Below are positions 1-10,373 of a stretch of 64,000 nucleotides of DNA, piece by piece. The position numbers were made by a program, and so were the translations under genes. How positions within the stretch are numbered: the first letter of the stretch is position 1; each line of letters begins with the position of its first letter. The stretch lies in contig NC_030989.1 in NCBI RefSeq assembly GCF_000149955.1, positions 3,233,839 through 3,297,838 of the forward strand, read 5' to 3'. The notes beneath the pieces are model-generated. The model saw only the letters and a list, made by a program, of their open reading frames with translations. It was not told the origin of the DNA and did not search any database. The DNA comes from Fusarium oxysporum f. sp. lycopersici 4287 (lineage: Eukaryota > Ascomycota > Sordariomycetes > Hypocreales > Nectriaceae).

Positions 1-195
1 GGCTGCTATTGTTGTTAGTTACACCGCATCATCATCTAGTCTGAATGCGGGGTGAGCATTGGGCGATCACCAATATTTGACCGTGAATTTCTTGTGCGAC
101 ATTGTGTTGGGAATTGAACAAAGCAAAGTCAATGACATCTACGAATATGCTCACGGCGAAGAGCAGAGAACAAACACTTCGATCAATTCGATCCA

Positions 196-203
196 TGACG
201 TCA
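196..203. promoter_or_regulatory. CRE-like palindrome TGACGTCA
   Basis: A perfect 8-bp TGACGTCA, the site recognised by ATF/CREB-type bZIP proteins, lies about 180 bp upstream of the start codon of the KGG-type gene and about 60 bp upstream of its TATA box. Fungal Atf1-type regulators act on stress and conidiation genes through this site. That it is used here is inference. Confidence 0.55.
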
Positions 204-253
204 ATGAGTTCGTATGTCTCAGCGTTTGCTCGATGAATATGAGAGGATTGATG

Positions 254-263
254 TTTATAAAAG
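254..263 (+). promoter_or_regulatory. TATA box
   Basis: TTTATAAAAG lies about 110 bp upstream of the ATG at 375, which leaves a leader of roughly 80 nt. Its position and the strong match suggest a TATA-driven, probably inducible promoter. Confidence 0.55.
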
Positions 264-374
264 AAGGACAAATCTCTAAGTTGTGCTTCCAATTCATCAT
301 CATCAAACATTCAATCTCATCAACAATCACAAACAACTTCACCAACCTTTATCACCACCAACAACTACTTCATC

Positions 375-675
375 ATGTCTGACTACAAGCCCACTGGTAC
401 ATCTTCCCTTCCACTCTCCCTCATAGCACAGTCTCTAACAACATACAGAGCACGACGGCCTCCGCAAGGACGGTCAGCCTGACGGTCGTGTCGGCACCGG
501 CGAGTTCGCTCACGGCAAGGTCGACCCCCACAAAGCCGGCGAGCAGGGCGGAAAGACCTCCGGCTCCGGAGAGGGCCTTGGAAGTAGTGACAGCAGCGGT
601 GGTGACTACAAGCCCACTGAGCACGGTGGCCTGAAGAAGGACGGCAGCCCTGACCAGCGTGTCAAGGGTAACTAA
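375..675 (+). CDS. Small KGG-motif stress/conidiation-type protein
   Basis: Two exons (375-396 and 449-675) encode 82 residues; the 52-nt GT-AG intron has a CTAAC branch site. Splicing completes a near-repeat: residues YKPTEHDGLRKDGQPDGRV near the start match YKPTEHGGLKKDGSPDQRV at the end. The middle carries KVDPHKAGEQGGKTSG, a KGG-type motif shared with the con-10 and bacterial stress-protein families. The product is small, hydrophilic and Gly-rich, without signal peptide or membrane segment. Such proteins accumulate in fungi under stress or during conidiation; their biochemical role is unknown. The CRE and TATA box upstream fit stress control. Without the intron the first exon would run into an unrelated frame, so the splice is well supported. 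Confidence 0.85.
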
Positions 676-2054
676 GGCGTTACGGATTATGCAGCGATAT
701 CTAGTATGTGAAAGATAAAGCTTTAACACCGATCTCTCATGTCGCGTCTACTATAGTGAAAGTGAACGTGATGTATGTGACTTGAAAGGACTTTGATTAT
801 TTGAATGATGCACTTGCTTATTGGGTTATAACGCCAGCATGCATAGCGTCATTGTGATGATGCACATTGTCTCACTCCGAAACTTCACTGAACGAAAGCA
901 CTATCATTGTTAAAAACTTAATGATTCAGATAATCTTACCAATTTTGGAGTTTTAATTGGCATGGCATCCGGGTTTTGTCCAAACGTTGCGATTGGCTTC
1001 ATTCACGACGTTGGCTGAGCCGCAAAACGCCAACATCAACCACTTTATCTGAGCCGCAGACTAGGAAATAACATTGCGATCTACATTTCGTATCGCAAAT
1101 ATTTCCTCTTTCCTCGAGCGACATCTGTAACAGACCATACTATGTAAAAAAAATAAGCTTCGATAGATTGACTCGCGTCTCACTCTCAGGGCTGAGGCCC
1201 GTATCCACCGCGGAGCCGAACCCTCAGCATTGACCAGGGTAAGCACATGGCATTTTGACAACACCACGCGATGAGGCTTGAGCCACGAACTATCTATTAC
1301 CTTCTGTCCGGGATCAATTCATCCTGTCTCTAATCATCCAACACCACGTTTTTTGAATTGGTACTAGATAAGCCCCTTTTATTCAGTGTGAGTTGACCAA
1401 GGCTAACTAATCTCTCAGGCTTGTGTTCCGGGCTTTTGGGTGTTGATGGACGCTAAGATGCGGAGCCGCAAAAGCAAATACTCGTCCAGGGTCTTGTATG
1501 CAAGACTGCCAATAGTGATGATTGGGAATGACTGCTAGGTATTGATTAGTGATTCAGCTAAATGACCCAATTCGCCATTTCAAGAAGATGGGAAAGATGG
1601 GAATGAGGGCGAGATGTCGATAAATCAATTGATTAGGACGTAGAGTCATAGACAATGAGACAATCTTCAAGTAACCTAATTCAACTCCATTGACCCGGGG
1701 ACATGCACGTCTGTAACCAACATCACACATCGCGGGGTACCTTGCAGTCATAACACTCCCAAAAGAAATGAGCCCAGGGGATCCGGACAATTGGGCTGCA
1801 ACCTCCCACACAAAAGATCTTCCACGGTCCGTATTCCGGTGCATAAGCGCATCATCCAAGAGCCAGGATCAGGCTCAGACGCAAAAGTACGCTCTAACGG
1901 ATGCAACGCCTCCTCGTGGCCCCTGAGTCGAGCTAGCGTCTGCACCTTTTCCCTCAAATATATGCATCTCAATGCACCAAGAAAATCTGGCCTCGGAGTC
2001 CCTGCATTCTCGTTCTTCTTTACATCGACATTCCTTGTTCGCCAACCCGCTAAG
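676..2054. other. Intergenic region
   Basis: No gene is recognisable. Open frames on both strands are short and overlap without conserved features. The stretch contains several copies of a short GAGCCGC/GCGGAGCCGC motif (around 1019, 1051, 1210 and 1461), one of them preceded by CGCTAAGATGCGG, which recurs at 3498. Confidence 0.6.
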
Positions 2055-3241
2055 ATGGGTGGTCTTTTGTTGTCAGATCACTATGAGTTTCATAAGCCTA
2101 GTACCAATGATATGAACATTGCGAGTATCGCTTGGGGTTTCTCCCTAGGCGTGTCGATATTTGCGGGTACCAAGGCTGCGAAGCAGACGATCAAATCATG
2201 GAAGAGAGGGACGAGAACGAATATTTATCTCATCTTGGTTTGGATGGAATGGACGAGCAGTGTGATTATGAGTGCAATTACATGGTTGTATCTGCGACAA
2301 TACATTCCACCCGGCTTTCCAGTCTTCTTCGTTATTGGTATGTCCCCCTCACCGGATCCGAAGCTTCCTCGTCTAACATACCCCAAGTCCTTCTTTGGGC
2401 TATCCAGATCCAATCGCTACTACAGATTATCATCAACCGAATCTCGATCCTCATGGTCAACCGACATAATGCATGGAAACTCAAGCTCATAGTGTTCCTT
2501 GTTCTGCTCGCCATCAACATTAGTGTTTTCTGTGTCTGGATCCCCGCCCGATTGCAGATCAGTTCTAAATGGATTGCTGTCAATGCTGTCTGGGATAGAG
2601 TGGAGAAATGCATCTTCTTGATTGTCGATGCTGGCTTGAACTTTTACTTCATCTACCTCGTTCGATCTCGCCTTATCGCCAACGGTCTCACCAAGTATAC
2701 TCGATTATATCGTGTCAATTTGTTCATGATTGCTGTCTCGATGACAATGGATGTAAGTGAACATCTTACGCGTTCCAATTAACTTTACTAACAGAATAAG
2801 GTCCTGCTCATTGCAATGATGTCTCTTCCCAACGATATCGTCTACCTTCAGTTCCATCCTCTGACATACCTTGTCAAGCTCCACATCGAGATGAACATGG
2901 CCGAGCTCATCACCAAGGTCGTCAAGGCCAGCAACCCCAACGGCTACGACTACTCCGACTCGCGGTCTCGCTCCGGTCAAAAGAGCGGAAAGACAACCAC
3001 TGGAAAGAAGATGGGCTCCGTCTTTCCAGGCAATAACCAGACTTTCATTGAAGCAGGCGGCGATAACATTGAGTTGCCTCAAAGGAAGGAAGATGGTATT
3101 CAGGTTTCTAGAACTTTCAAGACTACTCAAATCGAAGTCGTCAAGGAGAATCGGGATCGTACTGATTACGACGATCTTGAGAGCGAGTCAAGTTCTACAA
3201 GGCATTTGAAGCGAGAACCACTTCCATTTCCCTCTGAATAG
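2055..3241 (+). CDS. Seven-transmembrane fungal membrane protein of unknown function
   Basis: Three exons (2055-2337, 2388-2752, 2795-3241) give 364 residues; both introns are GT-AG and keep phase. About seven hydrophobic segments are visible, beginning with IASIAWGFSLGVSIFAG and ending around MMSLPNDIVYLQFHPL, then a hydrophilic Ser/Lys-rich cytoplasmic-like tail of about 100 residues. Conserved-looking pieces include IQIQSLLQIIINRISIL and SVFCVWIPARLQIS, which I associate with a widespread but uncharacterised ascomycete membrane-protein family. The layout of seven helices plus a charged tail resembles a receptor, but no known GPCR signature is present. The ATG at 2055 was chosen because the first helix follows about 20 residues later; longer upstream extensions in this frame look non-coding. 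Confidence 0.8.
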
Positions 3242-4361
3242 CTCAAAACTTCTCTATGAGCCTTTTCTGAAGTGTCATTTTAGATTTGGATTGTCTTCAC
3301 GGATACCCCTCCTGGTTAGATCACAGCGGCACATCATATACCCGCCGCTTAAATTCTTTCTTAGTTTCTAGAGTAATTAGACGTATACGATATTAATGCA
3401 TTAAATAAAATAGAATTTTCACAATGAGAAAGGTGGTTTCGTAACAAATCCCTTTCTCTGGACTAAAGGATGTCGTAACCCCTGTTGTAAATCATGCGCT
3501 AAGATGCGGCTCCGCTCGACCGATGAATTGTGGCTGTTTGACCTCGATGCATGGGTATTAGTACGAAGGGCCTCATTATCCCATTATCGGATGGTTTATT
3601 GGTAAGACGAGATGAAAATTGAATGTGGCGTTCGGGGAAGCGGTATATTACTTGCGTTATCACATCGTGGAGAGAGAGTGTGATTACTCAGAAAAAGTAA
3701 AGTTACCCCAGAATGAAATCTGGAGAAATACGTAGTTTCACCTGTTGCGTTTCTCGGCTGTATCTCATCGTAAGAAACACGTTAATGCAAGGAAGGCATT
3801 AACTCAAAAGATTTCTAGAAACTTTCATTAATCACTCTTGCTTGAATAATCTAAGTATGTATGGATACTGTTCCAAACCCATGTTATTCCCCTTGTTTGA
3901 GCCTATCTATTTCCAAGGTTGCCAAAGGTCGGGCTGTTCTAGATGCACTAAAGTTGAGGCGACAGAGCCACCTCACATAGTGAAACTTCGGCCCTGACTC
4001 GATCTACTGAAAGAAATTTCTAGGTTACTGCAGTCGGTTCGTTGCCCTTGAGAGTTGAATGCGATCGGTGGAACTATAGCCGGAGCCGCTCGGTTCCGAT
4101 GCCACCAAGAGAGAACCAGCACTCTGGTAACACCGATGTACGTCGGAACGGTTCTCGTAAGGCACTTGTTTCGGTGGATTAATAGATGCAATCTCGGATA
4201 TCGTGAGGGTCGTGCATGAACCATCATAGAAGATTGCACTAATAGATCTTGACTACCGGGACGAACTATAATGCGGATATTAAGACGAGAGATCTTTCGG
4301 AGCCGCAATGGTTCCCACTGCGACTTTGTTAACTAAACTAAGTCCAGGTCATATACTGACA
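3242..4361. other. Intergenic region between convergent genes
   Basis: This holds the 3' ends of the membrane-protein gene and of the minus-strand CorA-like gene. I see no gene. A second copy of the CGCTAAGATGCGG motif is at 3498-3510, and GCGGAGCCGC-like words recur near 3505, 4081 and 4300. Confidence 0.55.
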
Positions 4362-5886
4362 CTATACCATTTCCTGCTGAGTAAGTGACCTTAAATACGC
4401 AGATTTGTAAACGCGAATCGATTCCCAGTAAATGTCTTCCACTGCTTGTACAACTTCCTGATACTGAGCCAACAACACAATGGCAGGAACTAGAAATAGA
4501 AGGGTTGTTGAGATATATATCCAAGGTTCCTGGCTGTCAGATGACTGGTACATGGACATACTGAATATGCTAGAAACAAAGAACCCCGGCGCAAAGAGAA
4601 TTGCGATGTATGTTAAGTGAACAACATTGACATCGCCAAAGATAGATCTCCTTGAGTCCGAATTTTGGATCATCAACCTAGTCAATACGATCATATCCTC
4701 AAACAGCTGAGCACAGTCTTGGAGTTGATCTTGTAACTCAGTAATATCACTGAGAAGCAACTGCCAAGTCATTGTATCGCACTCTTGCGCAATCCGAAAG
4801 TTGACGGACTCAGAAAGAACAGTCAATCTGCGACGTCGTTGCCAGATTTGTTGTCTCCAACTGGTTAGATTGAGGAGATAATCATTGTCCACTTGACATT
4901 TATTGTCCTCTAGTGAGAGCTTGTAGCCCTTAGACAGCAGGTCTATAAGACGTAGGTCAAAACTCCAGTGGGTTAGAACTATAGGAATAGAATGGCGGTG
5001 AAAGTCCGAGATGGCTAAAGCCGCGGCTGAGTCTCCAAACAGCCCTGGCCGCTGGAAGGAATTAAACAATTTATCCAGCATTGATTTGCCATCCAAGTAG
5101 GCATGGCCTTGAGTATAGGACGTCATGGAGCGACGAAGCTCAGATTCTTCAAAGACTGCTTGCAGACTACTGGCAGGATAGTGTCGTCGTCTTCCAGCTC
5201 TGGTAGTTTTGACAACGTGTGTCACCGGAGAATCTACTAAGATCAGACCTAGAAGGATCAGCAAATATCTCAAGCAGTCCTTCGTTGAGCGTACATATCG
5301 AATAAGTCTTGAACTTCTCGATAATGACGGAACAAGTAGCATGAGCAATAATCAACTGTTGGCCAGATAGAAACGCAAAATGCTCGACATCTCGAGAAAC
5401 ATTCGAGGCTGTATGTAGTGCATTTTTCATATCATAAGATAGCTTTGCACTACTGAGATCCAGGATTTGCTGGTATGGAAGATGCAGGTATCCTTCACTA
5501 GGCTTAAATGATGGTACTGTTGCAAGAGATTGTGATAGAGGGTTCTTGTCGACGTCTGTAATGGTTGGGTTGACATATTCAGCGAAGAAGATTGGATTGA
5601 TATCAAATCTTTCACCCAAGGCTATCATTATTTGAGGACTGATATCTTCAATGAGAAGCAGTCGCATGGTGTTTGTGGCTGGCTGTTTGATGATATCATC
5701 AATATCACAGTTTTCCAGGACTGCCGGCTTGTTATTGGGTCCAGGCGCACCATTTTGGGCGTAATCAATAATGGCGATCTTGCTGGAGTGAGTAGCCTTT
5801 CGGCGAATGTACTTCTCGAGACTCCTCACGCGTGGGTTTGATTGAGCCTGGGTCACCACATAATCTATGTACGATGTCGGTGGCAT
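4362..5886 (-). CDS. CorA-like divalent cation transporter family protein
   Basis: Two exons (5886-5295 and 5248-4362) give 492 residues. The 46-nt intron (GTACGC to TTCTAG) joins KTYSIC to LILVDSPV, a segment typical of fungal CorA-like proteins. Near the C-terminus are two hydrophobic helices, one beginning HLTYIAILFAPGFFVSSIFS, the other around WIYISTTLLFLVPAIVLL. This matches the CorA fold: a long soluble N-terminal part, a helical stalk and two closing membrane helices. The GMN signature that defines true CorA magnesium channels is not present after the first helix (SMSMYQ instead), so transport of Mg2+ should not be assumed. The gene lies tail-to-tail with the membrane-protein gene at 2055. 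An unspliced reading would leave the N-terminal half without its membrane part. Confidence 0.8.
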
Positions 5887-6532
5887 TCTGAACCAGTCAA
5901 ACTGGTTGGGCGCTTGGTGCTGCAGTATTGAAAAGGTGGTCCTGGACAGGTAACTGCGTCTCGTGGTTGAGCTGCTCTCGGAATTAGATCAGTAAAACGA
6001 GGCATGTCGCGAGGCAGATTCAGTGGTGGGAGAACAGTGGCGTTGCCCGGATTTTATAATGGCTGGCCCAGCATTCAGCTGAAGGCACTAAGAGCTTCCG
6101 GGCCAACCCAATCATGTGCGTGGCGTCAGCCATCTTGCAGATAGCGAGAATGGAGGATATTCTAATCATGAAGGAGTTCGTAAATATTATCGCTAAATTC
6201 AATGAACTTTAGAGCCAGTCGAATCGATTATTCAGCTCTAGTCAACACACACTCATTGCGCTTGAAAAACATGAATCTATTTTTCTTCATAGTAAAGTTC
6301 GACTGACCCAGTGAATTTGGCTGCTGCAGGAAAGTGGCAGGCGATTCGATTACTTCAATCAGGACGAATAAACAGTCGCGTGATGAGACAGTCGAACACT
6401 ATTTCGCGTAAGCGAAACGAAGCAACAACAATACATCGAATCGCGACTTAGTAACGTCTTGCTTCTGGTGTATAGATTGGTATGAAATTATTCTATTCAA
6501 CGGTGTTCTCTTTCTCCAGATAACCTGACCAT
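5887..6532. other. Intergenic region (promoter of the CorA-like gene)
   Basis: The stretch separates the CorA-like gene start from the stop codon of the next minus-strand gene. No gene is seen. It should hold the promoter of the CorA-like gene, but I recognise no clear site. Confidence 0.5.
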
Positions 6533-8105
6533 TCAACCACTCAGTTTTGACAAGTCAATGTTGAAGCTGCTGATCACTGCCTTCTTGATGTCATCCAAGT
6601 TCTGCTTCTCTGCTTCACGCTGGAGAATCTCGGCGCGAGACTTTCTCATCGCTTTGGCAACATCGGCCCACTCCAGAGACCGCTTATTGGTAACGTCCAC
6701 CATGCTTTCCTCTACTGTTACACCAACAAGCTTGCCTTGACGCTTTCGAACAATTCCATCTACTATGACTGTGTCAATGTTTCCGATACTGCTGTGCAAA
6801 ACAACGGCTGCGATAGGGTCTTGCTCAGCAGCGCAGATTAGTTCGGGGGTGTTGGCGTCAAAAATCACCAAATCAGCCAGTTTGCCTTCAGCAATGCTAC
6901 CAAGCTGACTCTCCCTCCCAATCGCCCTAGCACCCTGAATTGTCCCCAGATTGAATACATCCTGCACAGTCTTGGAGATCTTTCGAGGGGCCAGGTCTTG
7001 GTCGATCAATCTCTGGTTATGCTTGGCTCTTGAGCCCTGTAAACCAAGTCTCATCTCGTAAACGATGCTAGATGCCTGATTACTGTGACAGTCGATGCCA
7101 AAGCTAGACTGAGCTTGAGCCCGGGGAAGATCATCGTTCAAGCACACGGGATCTCCCAGAGCCATCTGCATCTCTGTGGAGGGAGTGCTGCTGATATGCG
7201 CTCCTGCATCAGCGAGGTCCTTGACGCTTTCAGCAGCGTATCCGTTGAGATGACTGAAAAGCATGCGATTGTCCAACAAGCCGAGACCTTTGATCTGCTG
7301 AACGAGATCATAAGATCCCATCTGTGGGTTGCTAACAGCATGAGTTGTTGCCAACTCGACACCGGCTTCTCGGGCACGCTTGAACAAGTCCTGAATGACC
7401 TGCTCCGGTAAAAACCAGAGATCAAAGGCTAGACCCATCGTGACCCTCTCGTCACCAAAAGGAGCCTTGTTGCCTAGCTCTTGAAGCTCATCCATGACCC
7501 ATGGTGCAAGCATATCCGGATTCATCGCGAAAGGTGACCACGATGCGACGCGAGCCGTTGGGCAGTAGCCATAGACGCATCTCAGACCCGAAGTAACGGT
7601 CGCTGATATAGCAGTTGCAGCTACGCACGATCTGTTAGTAAACTCGAAGGGATCTTCGGGGTTTGTCAGACTTACCAGCGCCAACAAAAACATTAACATG
7701 AGAGTGATCCACGACAGTGGTGGTACCTGCATTGATTGCTTCCAGAGAACCTCCAAGTTGTCCCCAGTAGATGTCGTCCTTCGTATAATTCGAAGACTGG
7801 AGATTGCCCGAGGCCATGTAATCGAGAAGGAGTTCGTTAGCATGTCGTCCTTTTAGCTGAGTTTGCCAAAGATGATGATGCGTGTCGATGAACCCAGGTG
7901 AGATGATCTTGTCGGTGCAATCGATAACCTCGACGTCAGTGACTTCGGTAATATTCTCGGCTATCTTGGAGATCTGGTTGTTCTCAATGAGGATATTCCT
8001 TTCCAGAGCTTGAACGCTGTCATTGGCGTCATGGATAAGGACAGTGCCGCCTTTGAGCAACAGCCGGCGCGAAGTGTTACCGCTGAGAGTAGAGTCAGAT
8101 ACCAT
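6533..8105 (-). CDS. ATZ/TRZ-type amidohydrolase (deaminase-like)
   Basis: Two exons (8105-7676 and 7620-6533) encode 505 residues. The 55-nt intron must end at CGTAG; the nearer CAG acceptor would lead to a stop. The protein is a metal-dependent hydrolase of the amidohydrolase superfamily, subgroup of S-adenosylhomocysteine/methylthioadenosine deaminases, guanine deaminase and chlorohydrolases. Visible features in order: an N-terminal beta-sandwich half, PGFIDTHHHLWQ with the HxH metal pair (about residues 68-80), a central THAV histidine, LFSHLNGYA with the next His, and FGIDCHSNQ where the family places its catalytic Asp. The C-terminal GKLADLVIFDAN closes the sandwich domain. Length is normal. 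The substrate is not predictable; an N-heterocycle deaminase or chlorohydrolase-like activity is most likely. No partner gene is adjacent on the same strand except the CorA-like gene 650 bp downstream. Confidence 0.88.
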
Positions 8106-9287
8106 TGTGAGTAGGAGTTCGAGAATTGTTGATTTCTTAGATGCAAATAGTTTGGAAGGTTGTTGTTCAAGTCAATAACCAGGACAAAGAGAGACTCTTA
8201 TAGTCGATGACGATGCGACGATGTCATACCCGTTTCGTACCTCACAAAAGGCTTTGAGGCTGCCTGCATGAAGTATCTCGGTGTTCCGTGGCCTAACTCC
8301 ACGGAACACGACAAGTGAGGCCACGACCGGCATTATCACGGAGGCAAAGTTGTCTACCCGTCTCGATCTACACAAGTGCAACACTCGCGCCAGAAATGCC
8401 CATTGCTACCTGAATACCCGTTGCTAATTCTGGTGATCTTCATCAAGATCGGTTTAGTCCGCTCTGACCTCCAACCACTAGCGGGAGTTGGTGATTTATA
8501 ATAAGGTTTCGCGGCTGGGGACTGAGCGCGAGCGGAGATAGCGAAGGACCTGGGAGAGAGGGTTACTAAATTAGGATACTCGCTTTTATCGGATTTGTAG
8601 TTTAGTCTCGGGTTGATAATATTAGAAGAAATAAATCGCGAGAATCGCAGGGAATAACAAAGGGGAAGGCTATGAAAGACCTAATATCGAGAGTAGGCAT
8701 TTCTCGGGCTTCCACGGGATCGGTGCTGGTTTTGCGATAGACTCCGAGAATAGCTTCAAATTGTGTGTTATGACGTCGTTTAAGATGTTGGCTTAATGAT
8801 ATTGGAAGACTACTGCCAGCCCTCAAAGAGCAAGAAAATCTCTTATATTAAATTAGGATGCTAAAAAAGCCATCCTAAAGGCTTGTTAAGATATACTAAA
8901 CTTGCTTGAGGTCCTAAGTTTTCCTACCTTTCCTTGCCAACCCAAGGTGACTAATACAGAAAAGAAACTATGCTCTATAGAAAATCTTAGATTAGGAGCT
9001 CTATTCTTGAGAAGATATATTAAGCCAATGTTTTCCGTACGAGTCTATGTCTAATCTGTTGTGAGGTGATATTGCCGTTTCTAATTGCCGATATAGGGAG
9101 CTGAACAAGTTATGTGTTTCTATCTAGACGTAGTATCTATTGTGTATACCAACTATGCATTAGTTACTATACCATAGAACAATAAAGTGTGATCCATAAG
9201 TTTAAACCAATTGAAAGAAGCTTTCTAGGGATTGATCTATGGTGACCTTTAATACGGGCTTAACCTATAGTTCTGTGTCGTCGTTTT
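8106..9287. other. Intergenic, increasingly AT-rich region
   Basis: The first few hundred bases are the likely promoter of the amidohydrolase gene. From about 8540 the DNA becomes AT-rich with many TA steps and lacks convincing frames, as in decayed repeat DNA. An 8-bp inverted repeat (TTAGGATG/CATCCTAA) sits at 8853-8878. The stretch ends at the first target-site duplication of the retroposon-like insertion. Confidence 0.5.
8853..8878. repeat. Short perfect inverted repeat
   Basis: TTAGGATG and CATCCTAA form a perfect 8-bp stem around a 10-base A-rich loop inside AT-rich non-coding DNA. It may be a chance hairpin or the remains of a small element. Confidence 0.35.
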
Positions 9288-9975
9288 AAAGTAATGGTAT
9301 GTCAACTCTCCCCTGTAAAAATTCTTTCTTGGCACGCACTGTTAGTGCACTGTTAGGAGCGGGATTTTCTACGGGCTACTCGGCCACACAATACTGCGGG
9401 GACGCCATCGGCTCCCTAACAGCAGTTTTCAGAGAAGGAATTTTGGAGAGTTCACCTTCTCTGACAACACCTTTGTCGGATCTAATGGCGGCACCTCAGA
9501 ACCAGAACGCCTTAGATATCGGAGGACGGTGCCCGTGGCATCGGTAGCGACATCCTCCCGATCAACGACGCCGATTGCGATGGGTTTTTCCCCTTTGAAG
9601 GCAAGCCGCACCGCCGGCCTCTGATTCCTTCCCAAGGTTTTTCCCTGCCGCCACGACAGTCGACTACGAGCTACAACTTGGTTACTGGAGATTGTGGACT
9701 GCGTCAGCAGATGTAGTGATGCGTGAGAGAATTCTGGTCGGTGGAAAAAGCTCGACAGTAGATTGCCCCCGAACCCGCTGACGGGTGACGGGCTTGAGAA
9801 ATACAGCACCTTTTGTGCCATTGGTATGCTGGATGGTGAAGGAAGCGGGGTTTCCCTGTACCTAGCTAGCTCAGCACGTCTTTTGCTCCAGTAGGAGATC
9901 TGGCTTCGTTACAGCCACCCAGACGAAAAATATACAAACAAACAAACAAACAAACAAACAAAAGTAATGGTATGT
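9288..9975 (+). mobile_element. SINE/LINE-like retroposon insertion with (CAAA)n tail and 15-bp TSDs
   Basis: A perfect 15-bp direct repeat, AAAGTAATGGTATGT, occurs at 9288-9302 and 9961-9975. Between the copies are about 660 bp that are more GC-rich than the flanks and end in a (CAAA)7 tract directly against the second copy. A simple-repeat 3' tail plus a target-site duplication of this length is the hallmark of target-primed reverse transcription, so this is a SINE or a 5'-truncated LINE inserted on the plus strand. No reverse-transcriptase motif is visible and I could not make out a convincing pol III A/B box. The size is in the range of fungal SINEs such as the Foxy type of Fusarium, but I cannot compare sequences here. 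Confidence 0.75.
9935..9962 (+). repeat. (CAAA)7 microsatellite tail
   Basis: Seven uninterrupted CAAA units form the 3' end of the retroposon-like insertion. The last bases merge with the AAA that opens the downstream target-site duplication. Confidence 0.9.
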
Positions 9976-10373
9976 AACGATCTATAGCTAATGATTGGCT
10001 GATAGTATATTTACTATCTATTATGATGTGCTGAAGGTAGTAGGTATCAAGTCTATGTAGTAAACTCCATTGGTGGGCATGCAACGAGAAATCGGAGATG
10101 TACTCAAGCTGGAGGATTACTCGGAGTCGGATTTGAATGTTTAGTCATGTTATTTCCGAATGGGGTATTTTTCGGTCTTACCTCAACAGGAAATACTCCC
10201 AGCTCCCCCACCTGTCGGAGACTCCGCTTCAAAAAGTTCCACTCATTCTCGAACAATCATCTTTCAGATCCAAGAACTTTCTCTCTTCCTTCAATTTGCG
10301 AGACCGCCCAATCGTTATTCTTAGCGAGTATTTTAAGCACTGAGTTGCTTACATCACATATTTCTTATCCACT
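9976..10373. other. Intergenic region (promoter of the dioxygenase gene)
   Basis: No gene is seen. The last 200 bp should contain the promoter and leader of the dioxygenase gene starting at 10374. The retroposon insertion ends only about 400 bp upstream of that ATG and may have altered its promoter. Confidence 0.45.

Larger units (their letters stand above)
1..374 (+). promoter_or_regulatory. Upstream region of the KGG-type stress protein gene
   Basis: No credible gene is seen here; the short open frames on both strands have no coding character. The stretch holds a perfect CRE palindrome (TGACGTCA) and a TATA box, followed by a CAA/CAC-rich leader typical of fungal 5' UTRs just before the ATG at 375. 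I read it as the promoter and leader of the downstream gene. Confidence 0.6.

Noticed and set aside
4962..4975. CAGTGGG word resembling the start of Fusarium mimp inverted repeats
   Set aside because: The following bases do not fit, no partner repeat is found nearby, and it lies in the coding sequence of the CorA-like gene.
7621..7680. Acceptor ACTAACAG in the amidohydrolase intron
   Set aside because: It gives a frame with an immediate TAG; the acceptor 11 bases further on keeps the frame into AATAISATVTSG.
9299..9821. Open frames of 82 (plus) and 130 (minus) codons inside the retroposon-like insertion
   Set aside because: Neither shows reverse-transcriptase, endonuclease or other motifs, and both are bounded by the insertion; they look like chance frames in GC-richer DNA.
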